Source of the DNA: JANTGF01 sp963750735
GTDB taxonomy: Bacteria > Bacteroidota > Bacteroidia > Bacteroidales > VadinHA17
Reading direction: 5' to 3'
Assembly (NCBI GenBank): GCA_963750735.1
Contig: CAVVRY010000019.1
Location: forward strand, 248,001 to 312,000
Length of the DNA: 64,000 bases
In this document: piece after piece, positions 8,452 through 16,709 of the stretch
How positions within the stretch are numbered: the stretch's first letter is position 1
How the letters are laid out: each line of letters opens with the position of its first letter
Notes under the pieces: model-generated
Told to the model about the DNA's origin: nothing
Seen by the model: only the letters and a program-made list of their open reading frames with translations
Database searches by the model: none
Position numbers and translations under genes: made by a program

Positions 8452-9387
8452 ATGAAAAGCAAATCCTTTCAATTCTTTTACTTCAACCTGGTATTGCTTG
8501 CGGTCGCATTGTTTATGATGCCTGCATGTCAATCTGGTGAAAGTGAGAAGAATAAGGCTGAAGAACCTGAGTTGGTTCTGGATATGAGTGAACTCGACAA
8601 GGAGTTATTTAAGGATATTGGAGAGGTGAAGAAGATTTTTTATTCCATGCCATCACCACTTGAAACAGCCATGATGATCCGCTCTACAGGAGCAGAATAC
8701 AATGAAGAACTGCTGAATCCTATCGAGAATGCCTCAAATTATGCAAACAATAAAAGTATGGCATTAAATCTCGGTATCTATACATGTGATTTAAGCTTTG
8801 TTAGTTTATACGATCAAACTGAGGCTTCAATAAATTACATGAACGCCTCGAAAAAGATGGCAGATGGGCTTGGTATTTTAGATGCTATAAATGATGAGAC
8901 CATTGAAAGGCTTGAGGAAAACATTAATAACCGCGACGTTATAATGGAAATTATTTCCGATACATTTATGAATTCAAGTTCATTCCTTCATGAAAATGAT
9001 AGATCACCCGTAGCTGCCATTGTATTGGTTGGTGGCTGGGTCGAAGGATTGTATATCTCTACTCAAATGGTTGAACCTGGTTCAATTAAGGATAATGAGT
9101 TGGTAACTAAAATTGTAGATCAGAAACTTTCACTTGATATAGTTATGCGCCTTCTTGATGAGAGTAAGGAAAATGAGGATGTACAGGATGTACTGGTCGA
9201 AATGGAAGACCTGAAAGCTACTTTTGATAAAATTAAGCTAACTACTACTAGTCCTGTAAAAACAGAAGTTGATGAGGAGAATAATGTAACCACTTTAAAG
9301 TCAAAAACACAATCAAATATAACTCCTGAAATATTTTCTGAATTACAGGAAAAGGTTTTGAAATTAAGAAGTAAGTATATTTCGTAA
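8452..9387 (+). CDS. Conserved hypothetical lipoprotein
   Basis: 311 residues. A lipoprotein signal peptide (hydrophobic stretch about 8-24, lipobox MPAC with Cys26) predicts anchoring in a membrane after signal peptidase II cleavage. The mature part is acidic and largely helical, with NALGIYTCDLSF-like and SPVAAIVLVGGWVEGLY segments and a Thr/Ser-rich linker near residue 265. I do not recognise a characterised family. The downstream exported-protein gene starts after 10 bp, so the two are probably co-transcribed and may act together in the envelope. Confidence 0.85.
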   Translation: MKSKSFQFFYFNLVLLAVALFMMPACQSGESEKNKAEEPELVLDMSELDKELFKDIGEVKKIFYSMPSPLETAMMIRSTGAEYNEELLNPIENASNYANNKSMALNLGIYTCDLSFVSLYDQTEASINYMNASKKMADGLGILDAINDETIERLEENINNRDVIMEIISDTFMNSSSFLHENDRSPVAAIVLVGGWVEGLYISTQMVEPGSIKDNELVTKIVDQKLSLDIVMRLLDESKENEDVQDVLVEMEDLKATFDKIKLTTTSPVKTEVDEENNVTTLKSKTQSNITPEIFSELQEKVLKLRSKYIS

Positions 9388-9397
9388 AAATTATAAG

Positions 9398-9838
9398 ATG
9401 AAAAGATTTTTATATCTAATAATAGCAGCAACAATACTTGTATTAGTCCCACTTACAAGTAATGCACAGTGCAAAGGATTTGCAAAAAAAGTCTGTCGGC
9501 TTGAATTGGATCCATATATTCATGATGGTAATTACCATGCTGCAATTCTAACAGAGGGTGAAGAAGCTGAATTGTATAAGACGTTTTATTCAGACCAGGA
9601 ATATAGAATTGCAATTTGTGGTTCTGATAATTTGCCTGAAATAGAATTTACAGTATTGGATGCTAGTAAAAATGTTATATACTCTAACAAAGATAATGAT
9701 TACAGTCGTGTTTGGGACTTTAAGTTGGAGTCGAGTCAGCAATTAAAAATTGCGATTAAAGTACCGGCAAACCCTGACACTTCTGCTGAACCAACTAGTG
9801 GTTGCGTAGCAATTATGTTTGGATTGAAGTTTAAGTAA
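9398..9838 (+). CDS. Conserved hypothetical exported protein
   Basis: 146 residues with a clear Sec signal peptide (MKRFLYLIIAATILVLVPLTSNA, cleavage near residue 23). The mature part is about 120 residues, beta-rich, with four visible cysteines (CKGFAKKVC, AICGS, SGCVAI) that could form disulfides in the periplasm. The order of predicted strands (EAELYKTFYSDQEYRIAIC, EIEFTVLDASKNVIYSN, WDFKLESSQQLKIAIKVP) suggests a small beta-sandwich. Probably co-transcribed with the lipoprotein gene upstream. A terminator follows. Function unknown. Confidence 0.83.
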   Translation: MKRFLYLIIAATILVLVPLTSNAQCKGFAKKVCRLELDPYIHDGNYHAAILTEGEEAELYKTFYSDQEYRIAICGSDNLPEIEFTVLDASKNVIYSNKDNDYSRVWDFKLESSQQLKIAIKVPANPDTSAEPTSGCVAIMFGLKFK

Positions 9839-9858
9839 TTTGAAATTGTCTTCTTATT

Positions 9859-9893
9859 AAAAGCTGCCATGAATATCTTCTGGCGGCTTTTTT
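9859..9893 (+). terminator. Intrinsic terminator between convergent genes
   Basis: Stem AAAGCTGCCA (about 9860-9869) pairs with TGGCGGCTTT (9881-9890) with one wobble, followed by TTT. It lies 20 bases after the exported-protein stop. uvrA approaches from the other side. Confidence 0.83.
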
Positions 9894-9918
9894 ATTTAAA
9901 AGAGATAGTTAGAAATTT

Positions 9919-12732
9919 TCAGGACAACTTTGGCAACAAGTGTAAACCTGTATATGATTTTTCAAACTTCGAAATATCCTCTGGTGTCCCCTCCATTATT
10001 ACTTCTCCTCCTTTCTCTCCTCCTTCAGGACCAAGGTCAATAACCCAATCAGCAGATTTTATAATTTCAAGGTTATGTTCTATTATTAGAATGGAATGTC
10101 CTCTTTCAATCAGTGCCTGGAATGATTCTAAAAGCTTTTTGATATCATGGAAATGTAAACCAGTGGTTGGTTCGTCGAATATAAACAAACAATGTTGAAA
10201 CTGTTGGCTTTCTTTTCCAAGGAAGGAAGCAAGCTTTACTCGCTGACTTTCTCCACCGCTTAAGGTAGAAGATGATTGTCCAAGTTTTATATATCCCAAA
10301 CCAACATCAGCCAATGGTTGAAGTTTTTTGCAAATCTTTTTTGTAAGACTTGTTTCATGGTTTTTAAAAAATTCAATGGCTTCATTGACAGACATTTCAA
10401 GTAAATCAAATACATTTCTGTCTTTGAATCTGACTTCCAAAATATCATCTTTAAATCTACGACCCTGGCAACTTTCACAAACCAGTTCCACATCGGCCAT
10501 AAATTGCATTCCAACTTTAATAATTCCTTCGCCCTGGCATTCATCACATCTTCCGCCATCAATATTAAATGAAAAGTGTGCTGCTTTATACCCGTTCATT
10601 CTGGAAAGTGGTTGCTCTTCAAAAAGCTTCCTGATCTCATCCCATGCTTTTAAATAGGTAACCGGGTTTGAACGGCTTGATCTTCCGATAGGATTTTGAT
10701 TTACAAACTCGACTTGTTCGATGAGGTTAATATCGCCAGAGAGAGTGTCATAATCACCTGTCTTATCACCTATTCCATTAATTAATTTATTCAAGGCCGG
10801 ATACAATATATTTTTAATAAGTGTAGATTTTCCTGATCCACTTACTCCTGAAACAACAGCTAGAATATTTAAAGGAATTTTTATGGAAAGGTTTTTCAGG
10901 TTGTTCTCCCTGGCACCTATTATTTCAATATAATTACTCCATTTTCTTCTAATAGAGGGAATTGCAATGGTTTCTTTTTGGGTGAGATATCTTGAAGTGA
11001 GGCTTTTTGTATCATTCAGAAGTTCACTAAATTTTCCCTGGAAAATCACCTCCCCTCCAAAACGACCTGCAAATGGTCCAATGTCTATTATTTGGTCGGC
11101 AGCACGGATGATATCCTCATCGTGTTCAACAACAATAACTGTATTGCCAATTTTCTTCAAGTCCTGCAATACACTAATCAATCTCATTGTATCACGCGGA
11201 TGCAATCCAATACTGGGCTCATCAAGGATGTACAATGATCCAACCAGACTGCTTCCAAGTGAAGTTGCCAGATTTATTCTTTGCGATTCACCACCGGAAA
11301 GGGTTGATGACAAACGGTTGATGGTTAAATATCCCAATCCCACGTGAATAAGAAATTCAAGACGAGAGTTTATTTCAATATGAATTCTTTCTGCAACAGC
11401 CTTTTCATAATTGTTTAGTTTTATAGAGCCAAAAAAATTGTGCAGGTCTGTAATTGAAAGATTTACAAGGTTATTTATCGATTTGCCATTGATTTTAACG
11501 TATGAAGTTTCTTTTTTAAGTCTGGCTCCCATGCATTCAGGACAGGTTGTTTTTCCGCGGTAGCGTGAAAGCATTACCCTGTATTGGATTTTATATTTTT
11601 TCTCCTCCAGGTATTTAAAAAATCTATTTAATCCCTTAAAATATTCGTTCCCTGTCCAAATTAAACTTTTCTGCTGTCCACTCAGCTCATAGTATGGTTT
11701 ATGTATAGGAAAATCAAAATTGGAGGCATTCTGGATTAGTCTTTCTTTCCATTTTTTCATTTTTTCACCTCTCCAGCAAACCACCGCATCCTGATATATT
11801 GATAGATTCTTGTTTGGAATTACAAGATCCTCATCAATTCCAATTATTTTACCATAACCCTCGCATAATGGGCATGCTCCGAGTGGATTATTAAAGCTAA
11901 ACATATGGGTTGAAGGCTCTTCAAATACAATACCATCCGCTTCAAACCTATTTGAGAATCGTTCTTTTATCACCTTCTTGCCAATATAGGCCTCTACAAT
12001 GCAATTTCCACGTCCAATACTAAAGGCAGTTTGGACAGAATCACCAATTCTGCTTTGCGTTTCATCATCTACTTCAACGGCAATTCTATCAATCACTACT
12101 TGAATGGTTTTGGAAAGCTTGAAAATACCAGGATCTTCAATAATATCAGATATTTTGAGGATTTTACCCTTGTTTTCTATTCGTGTTAGACCCTGTTTCA
12201 ATAATATCTCAAAATATTCATGCAGATTGTAACCTTTGGGTATAGCTAAAGGAGCCAAAATCAACACCCTGACCTCTTTCTCACATTTCATTATAAATTT
12301 TACAACATCTTCGACCGTATGTCGTTTTACTCGTTTCCCTGATAGTGGAGAATAAGTTTTGCCTATTCTGGCAAATAATAATTTCATGTAATCATAAACC
12401 TCAGTGCTTGTTCCAACAGTAGATCGTGGGTTTCTGGAATTAACTTTCTGTTCTATAGCTATAGCTGGAGGAATTCCATTAATGAAGTCAACATCAGGCT
12501 TTTGCATTCGACCCAGAAACTGTCTTGCATACGAACTTAAGCTTTCAACATAACGTCTTTGTCCCTCAGCATAAATCGTATCAAATGCAAGCGATGACTT
12601 TCCAGAGCCAGATAAACCAGTAATTACAATATACTTGTCCCTTGGGATGAAAATCTCGAAATTCTTCAGGTTATGAACTCTAGCCCCTTTGACGTGGATG
12701 TGATTTTGTTTGTTTTTATTGGCTTCTGGCAT
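9919..12732 (-). CDS. uvrA: Excinuclease ABC subunit A (Bacteroidota-type paralog)
   Basis: 937-residue DNA-damage recognition ATPase of nucleotide excision repair. It has two ABC ATPase modules: Walker A GLSGSGKSS (about residues 39-47) and SGVSGSGKSTLI, signatures TLSGGESQRINLA and TLSGGESQRVKLA, and Walker B LYILDEPSIGLHPRD and IFDEPTTGLHFHD. The C-terminal zinc module CDECQGEG...CESCQGRRF is intact. In the first zinc module only the second pair (ACPLCEGYG) is seen; the CxxC pair expected about 20 residues earlier is absent. From memory, one of two UvrA forms in Bacteroidota looks like this. Monocistronic, convergent with the exported-protein gene. Confidence 0.93.
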   Translation of the reverse strand: MPEANKNKQNHIHVKGARVHNLKNFEIFIPRDKYIVITGLSGSGKSSLAFDTIYAEGQRRYVESLSSYARQFLGRMQKPDVDFINGIPPAIAIEQKVNSRNPRSTVGTSTEVYDYMKLLFARIGKTYSPLSGKRVKRHTVEDVVKFIMKCEKEVRVLILAPLAIPKGYNLHEYFEILLKQGLTRIENKGKILKISDIIEDPGIFKLSKTIQVVIDRIAVEVDDETQSRIGDSVQTAFSIGRGNCIVEAYIGKKVIKERFSNRFEADGIVFEEPSTHMFSFNNPLGACPLCEGYGKIIGIDEDLVIPNKNLSIYQDAVVCWRGEKMKKWKERLIQNASNFDFPIHKPYYELSGQQKSLIWTGNEYFKGLNRFFKYLEEKKYKIQYRVMLSRYRGKTTCPECMGARLKKETSYVKINGKSINNLVNLSITDLHNFFGSIKLNNYEKAVAERIHIEINSRLEFLIHVGLGYLTINRLSSTLSGGESQRINLATSLGSSLVGSLYILDEPSIGLHPRDTMRLISVLQDLKKIGNTVIVVEHDEDIIRAADQIIDIGPFAGRFGGEVIFQGKFSELLNDTKSLTSRYLTQKETIAIPSIRRKWSNYIEIIGARENNLKNLSIKIPLNILAVVSGVSGSGKSTLIKNILYPALNKLINGIGDKTGDYDTLSGDINLIEQVEFVNQNPIGRSSRSNPVTYLKAWDEIRKLFEEQPLSRMNGYKAAHFSFNIDGGRCDECQGEGIIKVGMQFMADVELVCESCQGRRFKDDILEVRFKDRNVFDLLEMSVNEAIEFFKNHETSLTKKICKKLQPLADVGLGYIKLGQSSSTLSGGESQRVKLASFLGKESQQFQHCLFIFDEPTTGLHFHDIKKLLESFQALIERGHSILIIEHNLEIIKSADWVIDLGPEGGEKGGEVIMEGTPEDISKFEKSYTGLHLLPKLS

Positions 12733-12910
12733 AATAATTGTAAAACTAAAAAAGTAGATTTCTTAACATACTTTAACTTTTTCAAAAATAATATATTTTG
12801 TTGAAAGGATTTTTTTGTGTTATTTCGCATAGTAATTAACATTTTATTCACAACTAACTCAAGGAGGACCGCCCATAGATATACTTCTACGCTTTAATTA
12901 CTCTTAAAAA

Positions 12911-12923
12911 GGAGGTTGTTGTG
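12911..12923 (+). promoter_or_regulatory. Strong Shine-Dalgarno deciding a GTG start
   Basis: GGAGG at 12911-12915 stands 5 nt before GTG at 12921. Strong Shine-Dalgarno sequences are rare in Bacteroidota, and the site supports GTG 12921 rather than the in-frame ATG at 12936. A second AAGGAGG at 12861-12867 has no obvious start codon behind it. Confidence 0.65.
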
Positions 12924-13512
12924 AAATTAAATAAAATGTCCGATCAGGAATTGATTATCCAATTCCAGAACGGCAACCAGCAGAGCATAGAAGTATTAAT
13001 AAGTCGACATAAGAATAAAGTCTACACTTATATTCTAATTCTTGTCAAAGATCCAATATTGGCGGAAGATATTTTCCAGGATACATTTATTAAGATTGTT
13101 AATTCCTTATCGAATGGAAGGTATAAGGATAATGGTAAATTTTTATCATGGACCATCCGTATTGCTCATAATCTTACCATTGATCATTTCAGGAAGGTGA
13201 AACAAAGTAGTGAAGTATCAGGAGATTCCTATGAAAATTTCATCTTGAATTCTAAGAAGTATTCTAGTGGATAATGTGGAAGATATTATCATAAAGGAGC
13301 AGATCAGGCAGGATGTTCGAGCATTGGTTGACGAATTGCCGAACGAACAAAAAGAGGTAATTCTGCTAAGGCACTATGGGGGGCTTAGCTTTAAAGAAAT
13401 CGCTGAACAGACAGATGTGAGTATAAACACTGCACTGGGTAGAATGCGATATGCACTAATCAACCTTAGGAAGCTGATTAGTGAAAAGAAAATGAACCTA
13501 ACTATTTCCTAG
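12921..13512 (+). pseudogene. ECF-like sigma-70 family factor, split by a frameshift
   Basis: Two overlapping frames together make one complete sigma factor of about 195 residues. The first (12921-13274) encodes region 2 with AEDIFQDTFIKIV and GKFLSWTIRIAHNLTIDHFRK, the core- and -10-binding part. The second (13267-13512, frame +1) encodes region 4 with LPNEQKEVILLRHYGGLSFKEIAEQTDVSINTALGRMRYAL, the -35-binding helix-turn-helix. Upstream stops in the second frame (TGA 13246-13248) confine the shift to 13249-13274. Reading AGTGGAT as AGTGAT would join them as ...SSDNVEDIIIKEQIR. It may be a sequencing or assembly error, a recent mutation, or less likely programmed frameshifting. No anti-sigma gene is adjacent. 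Confidence 0.85.
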
Positions 13513-13537
13513 ATATATAAAAATTACTTTTTTTCTG

Positions 13538-13572
13538 GTGGCAAAATAATAAAATTATTCTTGCCACGTTTT
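13538..13572 (+). terminator. Intrinsic terminator after the sigma factor
   Basis: GTGGCAA (13538-13544) pairs with TTGCCAC (13561-13567); the interior AATAAT/ATTATT extends the stem, and GTTTTATA follows. It lies 26 bases after the stop of the second sigma frame. Confidence 0.65.
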
Positions 13573-13597
13573 ATAGGCATAATCTTAAATCAGATAA

Positions 13598-13810
13598 ATG
13601 CCTATGAGTAAAATTTCTACTTCTTTTAACACAGTAAACAAGCTTAGAGAAAATAGAATAAAAGATCAGGAAGAGATGGAAAGGCAAATCCGTTTGGCAG
13701 GGGAGAGATACCGTAAAGTTCTTGATAAGCTTGAAATGGAAGTTCCTGGAAAAGTTATGTTAAACTTGAGTAAAAAACTTAAAATTTTAATGTTCCAGAG
13801 AATGAACTAG
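13598..13810 (+). CDS. Small charged helical protein, unknown
   Basis: 70 residues, rich in Lys, Arg and Glu. A predicted long amphipathic helix (about residues 12-55, LRENRIKDQEEMERQIRLAGERY...) may form a coiled coil. No signal peptide or known motif. The ATG at 13598 or the one two codons later (13604) could be the start. It is flanked by its own upstream and downstream terminators, which supports a real single-gene unit. Confidence 0.6.
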   Translation: MPMSKISTSFNTVNKLRENRIKDQEEMERQIRLAGERYRKVLDKLEMEVPGKVMLNLSKKLKILMFQRMN

Positions 13811-13837
13811 AGACATTTCTGAATTATGTTTACTTGC

Positions 13838-13862
13838 AAAGCCGCTTTTAGCGGCTTTTTTT
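13838..13862 (+). terminator. Intrinsic terminator
   Basis: AAAGCCGC (13838-13845), loop TTTTA, GCGGCTTT (13851-13858), then further T residues to 13862. Classic strong form. It ends the small-protein gene. Confidence 0.9.
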
Positions 13863-13900
13863 ATGCTTTTTATTAGCAAGCAAAAAAAACATTAAAAAAA

Positions 13901-13932
13901 TTTGGTTTATTAGAATTAAAATACTATTATTG
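13901..13932 (+). promoter_or_regulatory. Candidate Bacteroidota promoter for the SPFH gene
   Basis: TTTG at 13901-13904 (-33 element), 20-nt spacer, TATTATTG at 13925-13932 (one mismatch to TAnnTTTG). The gene starts 31 bases further on. Confidence 0.45.
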
Positions 13933-13962
13933 TGATATCAAATTAATATTAAATTTAAAATC

Positions 13963-14817
13963 ATGAAAAACGAAAAAGAATTTTCACCTGTATCAGGATA
14001 CCTGATGCTAATTGTTGTACTTCTTATTATTGTTGGATTGGTATTTAGCTTTTTAGTCCTCAACCCATTTCTAATCGGGACTTTATTTGTGCTATTTATA
14101 TTAACCTTAATAGGTTTTACCGTTGTTAATCCTAATGAATCGAGTGTTCTGGTATTATTTGGTAGTTATAAGGGCACAATAAAGAAAAATGGTTTTTTTT
14201 GGGTAAATCCCTTTTTTGTAAAAAAGAAAATTTCACTTAGGGCCAGGAATTTCGATAGTCAGCCCAGTAAAGTTAATGATAAGATTGGAAATCCTATTAT
14301 GATAGGATTAGTGCTCGTATGGAAGGTTAGTGATACCTTTAAGGCTGCTTTCGAAGTTGATGAATTCGAGCATTTCGTTGTAGTACAAAGTGAGGCAGCT
14401 CTTAGGAAACTGGCTGGTATCTATCCTTATGATAATTTTGAAGACCATGATGCTGTTATGACCCTTAGGTCAGGTGGTGAGGAAGTAAATCATGAACTCG
14501 AAAGAGAAATTCGTGAACGTCTTGCAATGGCTGGCATTGAAGTTATCGAGGCAAGGATAAATTATATTGCTTATGCTGCAGAAATCGCCCAGGCTATGTT
14601 GCGCAGGCAACAAGCTTCAGCAATTGTATCTGCAAGGTTTAAGATTGTGGAGGGTGCTGTAAGTATGGTTGAGATGGCACTTGAAGAGTTGAGCAAAAAG
14701 AATATAATTGATTTTGATGAGGACAAGAAAGCAGCCATGGTTAGTAACCTCATGGTAGTTCTTTGTAGTGACAAAGATGTTGCACCCATTGTAAATGCAG
14801 GTACACTGCATCAATAA
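13963..14817 (+). CDS. SPFH (band 7) domain membrane protein
   Basis: 284 residues. Two adjacent N-terminal membrane segments (about 11-32 and 36-54) are followed by an SPFH/prohibitin domain (about 56-220). It opens with the typical VVNPNESSVLVLFGSYKGTIKKNGFFWVNPF and includes LREIRERLAMAGIEVIEARINYIAYAAEIAQAMLRRQQA, the helical stretch after the domain. Such proteins oligomerise and organise membrane microdomains or regulate proteases. The partner gene for a 53-residue Arc-like protein begins 7 bases after the stop; the two appear translationally linked. Confidence 0.92.
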   Translation: MKNEKEFSPVSGYLMLIVVLLIIVGLVFSFLVLNPFLIGTLFVLFILTLIGFTVVNPNESSVLVLFGSYKGTIKKNGFFWVNPFFVKKKISLRARNFDSQPSKVNDKIGNPIMIGLVLVWKVSDTFKAAFEVDEFEHFVVVQSEAALRKLAGIYPYDNFEDHDAVMTLRSGGEEVNHELEREIRERLAMAGIEVIEARINYIAYAAEIAQAMLRRQQASAIVSARFKIVEGAVSMVEMALEELSKKNIIDFDEDKKAAMVSNLMVVLCSDKDVAPIVNAGTLHQ

Positions 14818-14823
14818 ATATTT

Positions 14824-14985
14824 ATGAGTAAGAAAAAGCCATTTGTTCTGAGAGTTGATCCTGAAAAGCTTGAAGCCATTGAGAAGTGGGCTTCTGATGA
14901 ATTCAGAAGTACCAATGGTCAGCTTGAATGGATTATTGAACAGGCTTTAAAGAAATCAGGGAGATGGAAGGTTGGAAGGAGATAA
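14824..14985 (+). CDS. Arc-like (ribbon-helix-helix) small protein
   Basis: 53 residues read directly from the sequence (MSKKKPFVLRVDPEKLEAIE at the start). A basic N-terminal strand (KKPFVLRVDP) is followed by two helices (EKLEAIEKWASDEF and TNGQLEWIIEQALKKSG), the pattern of Arc/MetJ ribbon-helix-helix DNA-binding proteins. It begins 7 nt after the SPFH gene. I recall the same pairing of a band-7 gene with a short Arc-family gene in other Bacteroidota. Whether it binds DNA or the SPFH protein is unknown. Confidence 0.75.
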   Translation: MSKKKPFVLRVDPEKLEAIEKWASDEFRSTNGQLEWIIEQALKKSGRWKVGRR

Positions 14986-15047
14986 GGAGAATTAGGGTTT
15001 ATATTGAATAATTTAATAATCTTTTTAGAATTAAATATCTAAATATT

Positions 15048-15257
15048 ATGAAAGAATATATGTTTAATTGTCCCAAATGTGGCAACAAACACTATGAACT
15101 GGATGAATTCAGAGCAACAGGTGGTACATTAACAAAACTGTTTAACATACAATCCAAGCATTTCACTACGATTAGCTGTTCTCAGTGTCATTTTACCGAA
15201 GTTTATAAAACCACCAGCAATAATTTTGAAAATGTAATTGACTTCTTCTTCAATTAG
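15048..15257 (+). CDS. Small zinc-ribbon protein
   Basis: 69 residues with two Cys pairs, CPKCG (about residues 9-13) and CSQC (about 44-47), which make a single zinc-ribbon knuckle pair. The spacer FRATGGTLTKLFNIQSKHFTTI is reminiscent of small zinc-ribbon nucleic-acid-binding proteins in many bacteria. It is located between the Arc-like gene and the GPP34 gene on the same strand, with 62- and 24-nt gaps. Function unknown. Confidence 0.78.
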   Translation: MKEYMFNCPKCGNKHYELDEFRATGGTLTKLFNIQSKHFTTISCSQCHFTEVYKTTSNNFENVIDFFFN

Positions 15258-15281
15258 TCATAATAATGCTCAAAAGTAGAA

Positions 15282-15947
15282 ATGATGGAACTAAGTCTAA
15301 AAGAAAAATTTCTTATCCTTTCAATTGAACCGGATAAAGGAAAAATCCTCTTGATGGGGAATCAACTTACATATGGGTTGGCCTGTGCCATTTTATTTGA
15401 ATTGAAGATTAAGAGCATCGTTGATTTTTCTGATAGCAAGCTTTTATTGAAAGTATACAGACCCTCAACAGACAAGGTTATTAATAAGGCTGTAAATTTG
15501 GTGCGTAAAGCACGCAGAAATAGAAGTTTAAATTCATGGATAATGAGATTTTCATACAGAGCTAACTCATTTTTAAGGGAAATTATTCGTGATTTATTGG
15601 CCAATAATATTCTTCGAAAGGACCGCAGGAAATTTTTAAATATAATTCCATATAACAGGTACTTTTTTCTACAGAAGAATGTAAGAAATCAGATAATATT
15701 ATCCTTGCAAGATTCAATTTATACAGGGGGTTTTACAAAAAATGAAGAGAACAGGATGCTTTTGGGTTTAATTTATGCTTGTGGTTTGGAACGTGTTATG
15801 GTGAGTGATAAGAGTGAAAAGAAAGTTTTAACCCAGAAACTAAAGGAATTAATTGAAAAGAATGAAGCATATTCAGAACTAAAGCCTGTTCTTAAGAAAC
15901 TTAAAATGAACATAGCCCACTCACGTTCATCGCCAACCGGAGTTTAA
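15282..15947 (+). CDS. GPP34/GOLPH3-like protein
   Basis: 221 residues of the GOLPH3/VPS74 (GPP34) family. The N-terminal LSLKEKFLILSIEPDKGKIL and GLACAILFELKIKSIV blocks and the hydrophobic loop with NRYFFLQKNVRNQII match the family layout; eukaryotic members bind phosphatidylinositol-4-phosphate on Golgi membranes. Bacterial members are poorly understood. No signal peptide, so a peripheral inner-membrane or cytosolic protein is expected. Two adjacent ATG codons (15282 and 15285) are possible starts. It may belong to the SPFH-Arc-zinc ribbon run. Confidence 0.82.
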   Translation: MMELSLKEKFLILSIEPDKGKILLMGNQLTYGLACAILFELKIKSIVDFSDSKLLLKVYRPSTDKVINKAVNLVRKARRNRSLNSWIMRFSYRANSFLREIIRDLLANNILRKDRRKFLNIIPYNRYFFLQKNVRNQIILSLQDSIYTGGFTKNEENRMLLGLIYACGLERVMVSDKSEKKVLTQKLKELIEKNEAYSELKPVLKKLKMNIAHSRSSPTGV

Positions 15948-16007
15948 CAAAGTCCTGATAATTAGACCAATAATGGCAAAGTATTCTTTTTGGTCCGGGC
16001 AAAGAAT

Positions 16008-16709
16008 TTATTGATTTATTAGATTGAATATTTGGCAAACTACCAGGCCTGCTGTTTCGGTTCTGAGACGCGATTTTCCCAGACTAACAAGCTCAATATT
16101 ATTCAATTGAGCCAATTTTGCCTCTGCAGGACTAAAACCTCCTTCAGGTCCTATTATAACACAGGCTTCTGTTTTTGGATTGGCAACATCTTTCAGATGT
16201 TTATTCTGATGTTCATCACAATACGCCATAAATGTGTTCATATCACGGTTTTTAGCAATAAAATTTGAGAAGGATTTAATTTCATTGATTTTTGGTTCAA
16301 ATGCTGTAACAGATTGCTTCATGGCTGATCTGATAATTTTTTTGGATCGAATTATATTTGAAGTTTTTCTTTCAGATCTATCACAAAAAATGGGTGATAT
16401 TTCATCAACACCTAACTCTGTGGCCTTTTCCAGGAACCATTCATAACGGCTATTGCTTTTGGTAGGAGCAATGGCAATATGTAAGCGATAAGGACGAAGG
16501 TTGTAGTTAGAATGAATGTTTTTAACTTTAATCTGACTTTTTTTAGGATCTGCTTTTATAATTTCACCTTCAGCCATTTTACCATTTCCATCAACAAGCA
16601 TCACCTCTTCACCTGGGCTCATTCTTAGAACTTTAGAGCAATGATGTGACTCCTCTGGATCAAGAAAATCTATTCCTTCTACAGTTTCTGAAAGATAAAA
16701 TACCTGCAT
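16008..16709 (-). CDS. rsmE: 16S rRNA (uracil-1498-N3)-methyltransferase
   Basis: 233-residue SPOUT-fold methyltransferase that modifies U1498 in the decoding region of 16S rRNA. It has the N-terminal PUA-like part (HHCSKVLRMSPGEEVMLVDGNG), the central ATELGVDEISPIFCDRSER block and the trefoil-knot SAM motif CVIIGPEGGFSPAE...LGKSRLRTETAGLVV. Length and start agree with the family. It is transcribed alone on the - strand. Confidence 0.96.
   Translation of the reverse strand: MQVFYLSETVEGIDFLDPEESHHCSKVLRMSPGEEVMLVDGNGKMAEGEIIKADPKKSQIKVKNIHSNYNLRPYRLHIAIAPTKSNSRYEWFLEKATELGVDEISPIFCDRSERKTSNIIRSKKIIRSAMKQSVTAFEPKINEIKSFSNFIAKNRDMNTFMAYCDEHQNKHLKDVANPKTEACVIIGPEGGFSPAEAKLAQLNNIELVSLGKSRLRTETAGLVVCQIFNLINQ

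Noticed and set aside
12666..12851. 61-residue frame overlapping the uvrA start on the - strand
   Set aside because: It overlaps uvrA in another frame and consists largely of low-complexity Lys/Thr/Asn; it is probably the uvrA promoter region.
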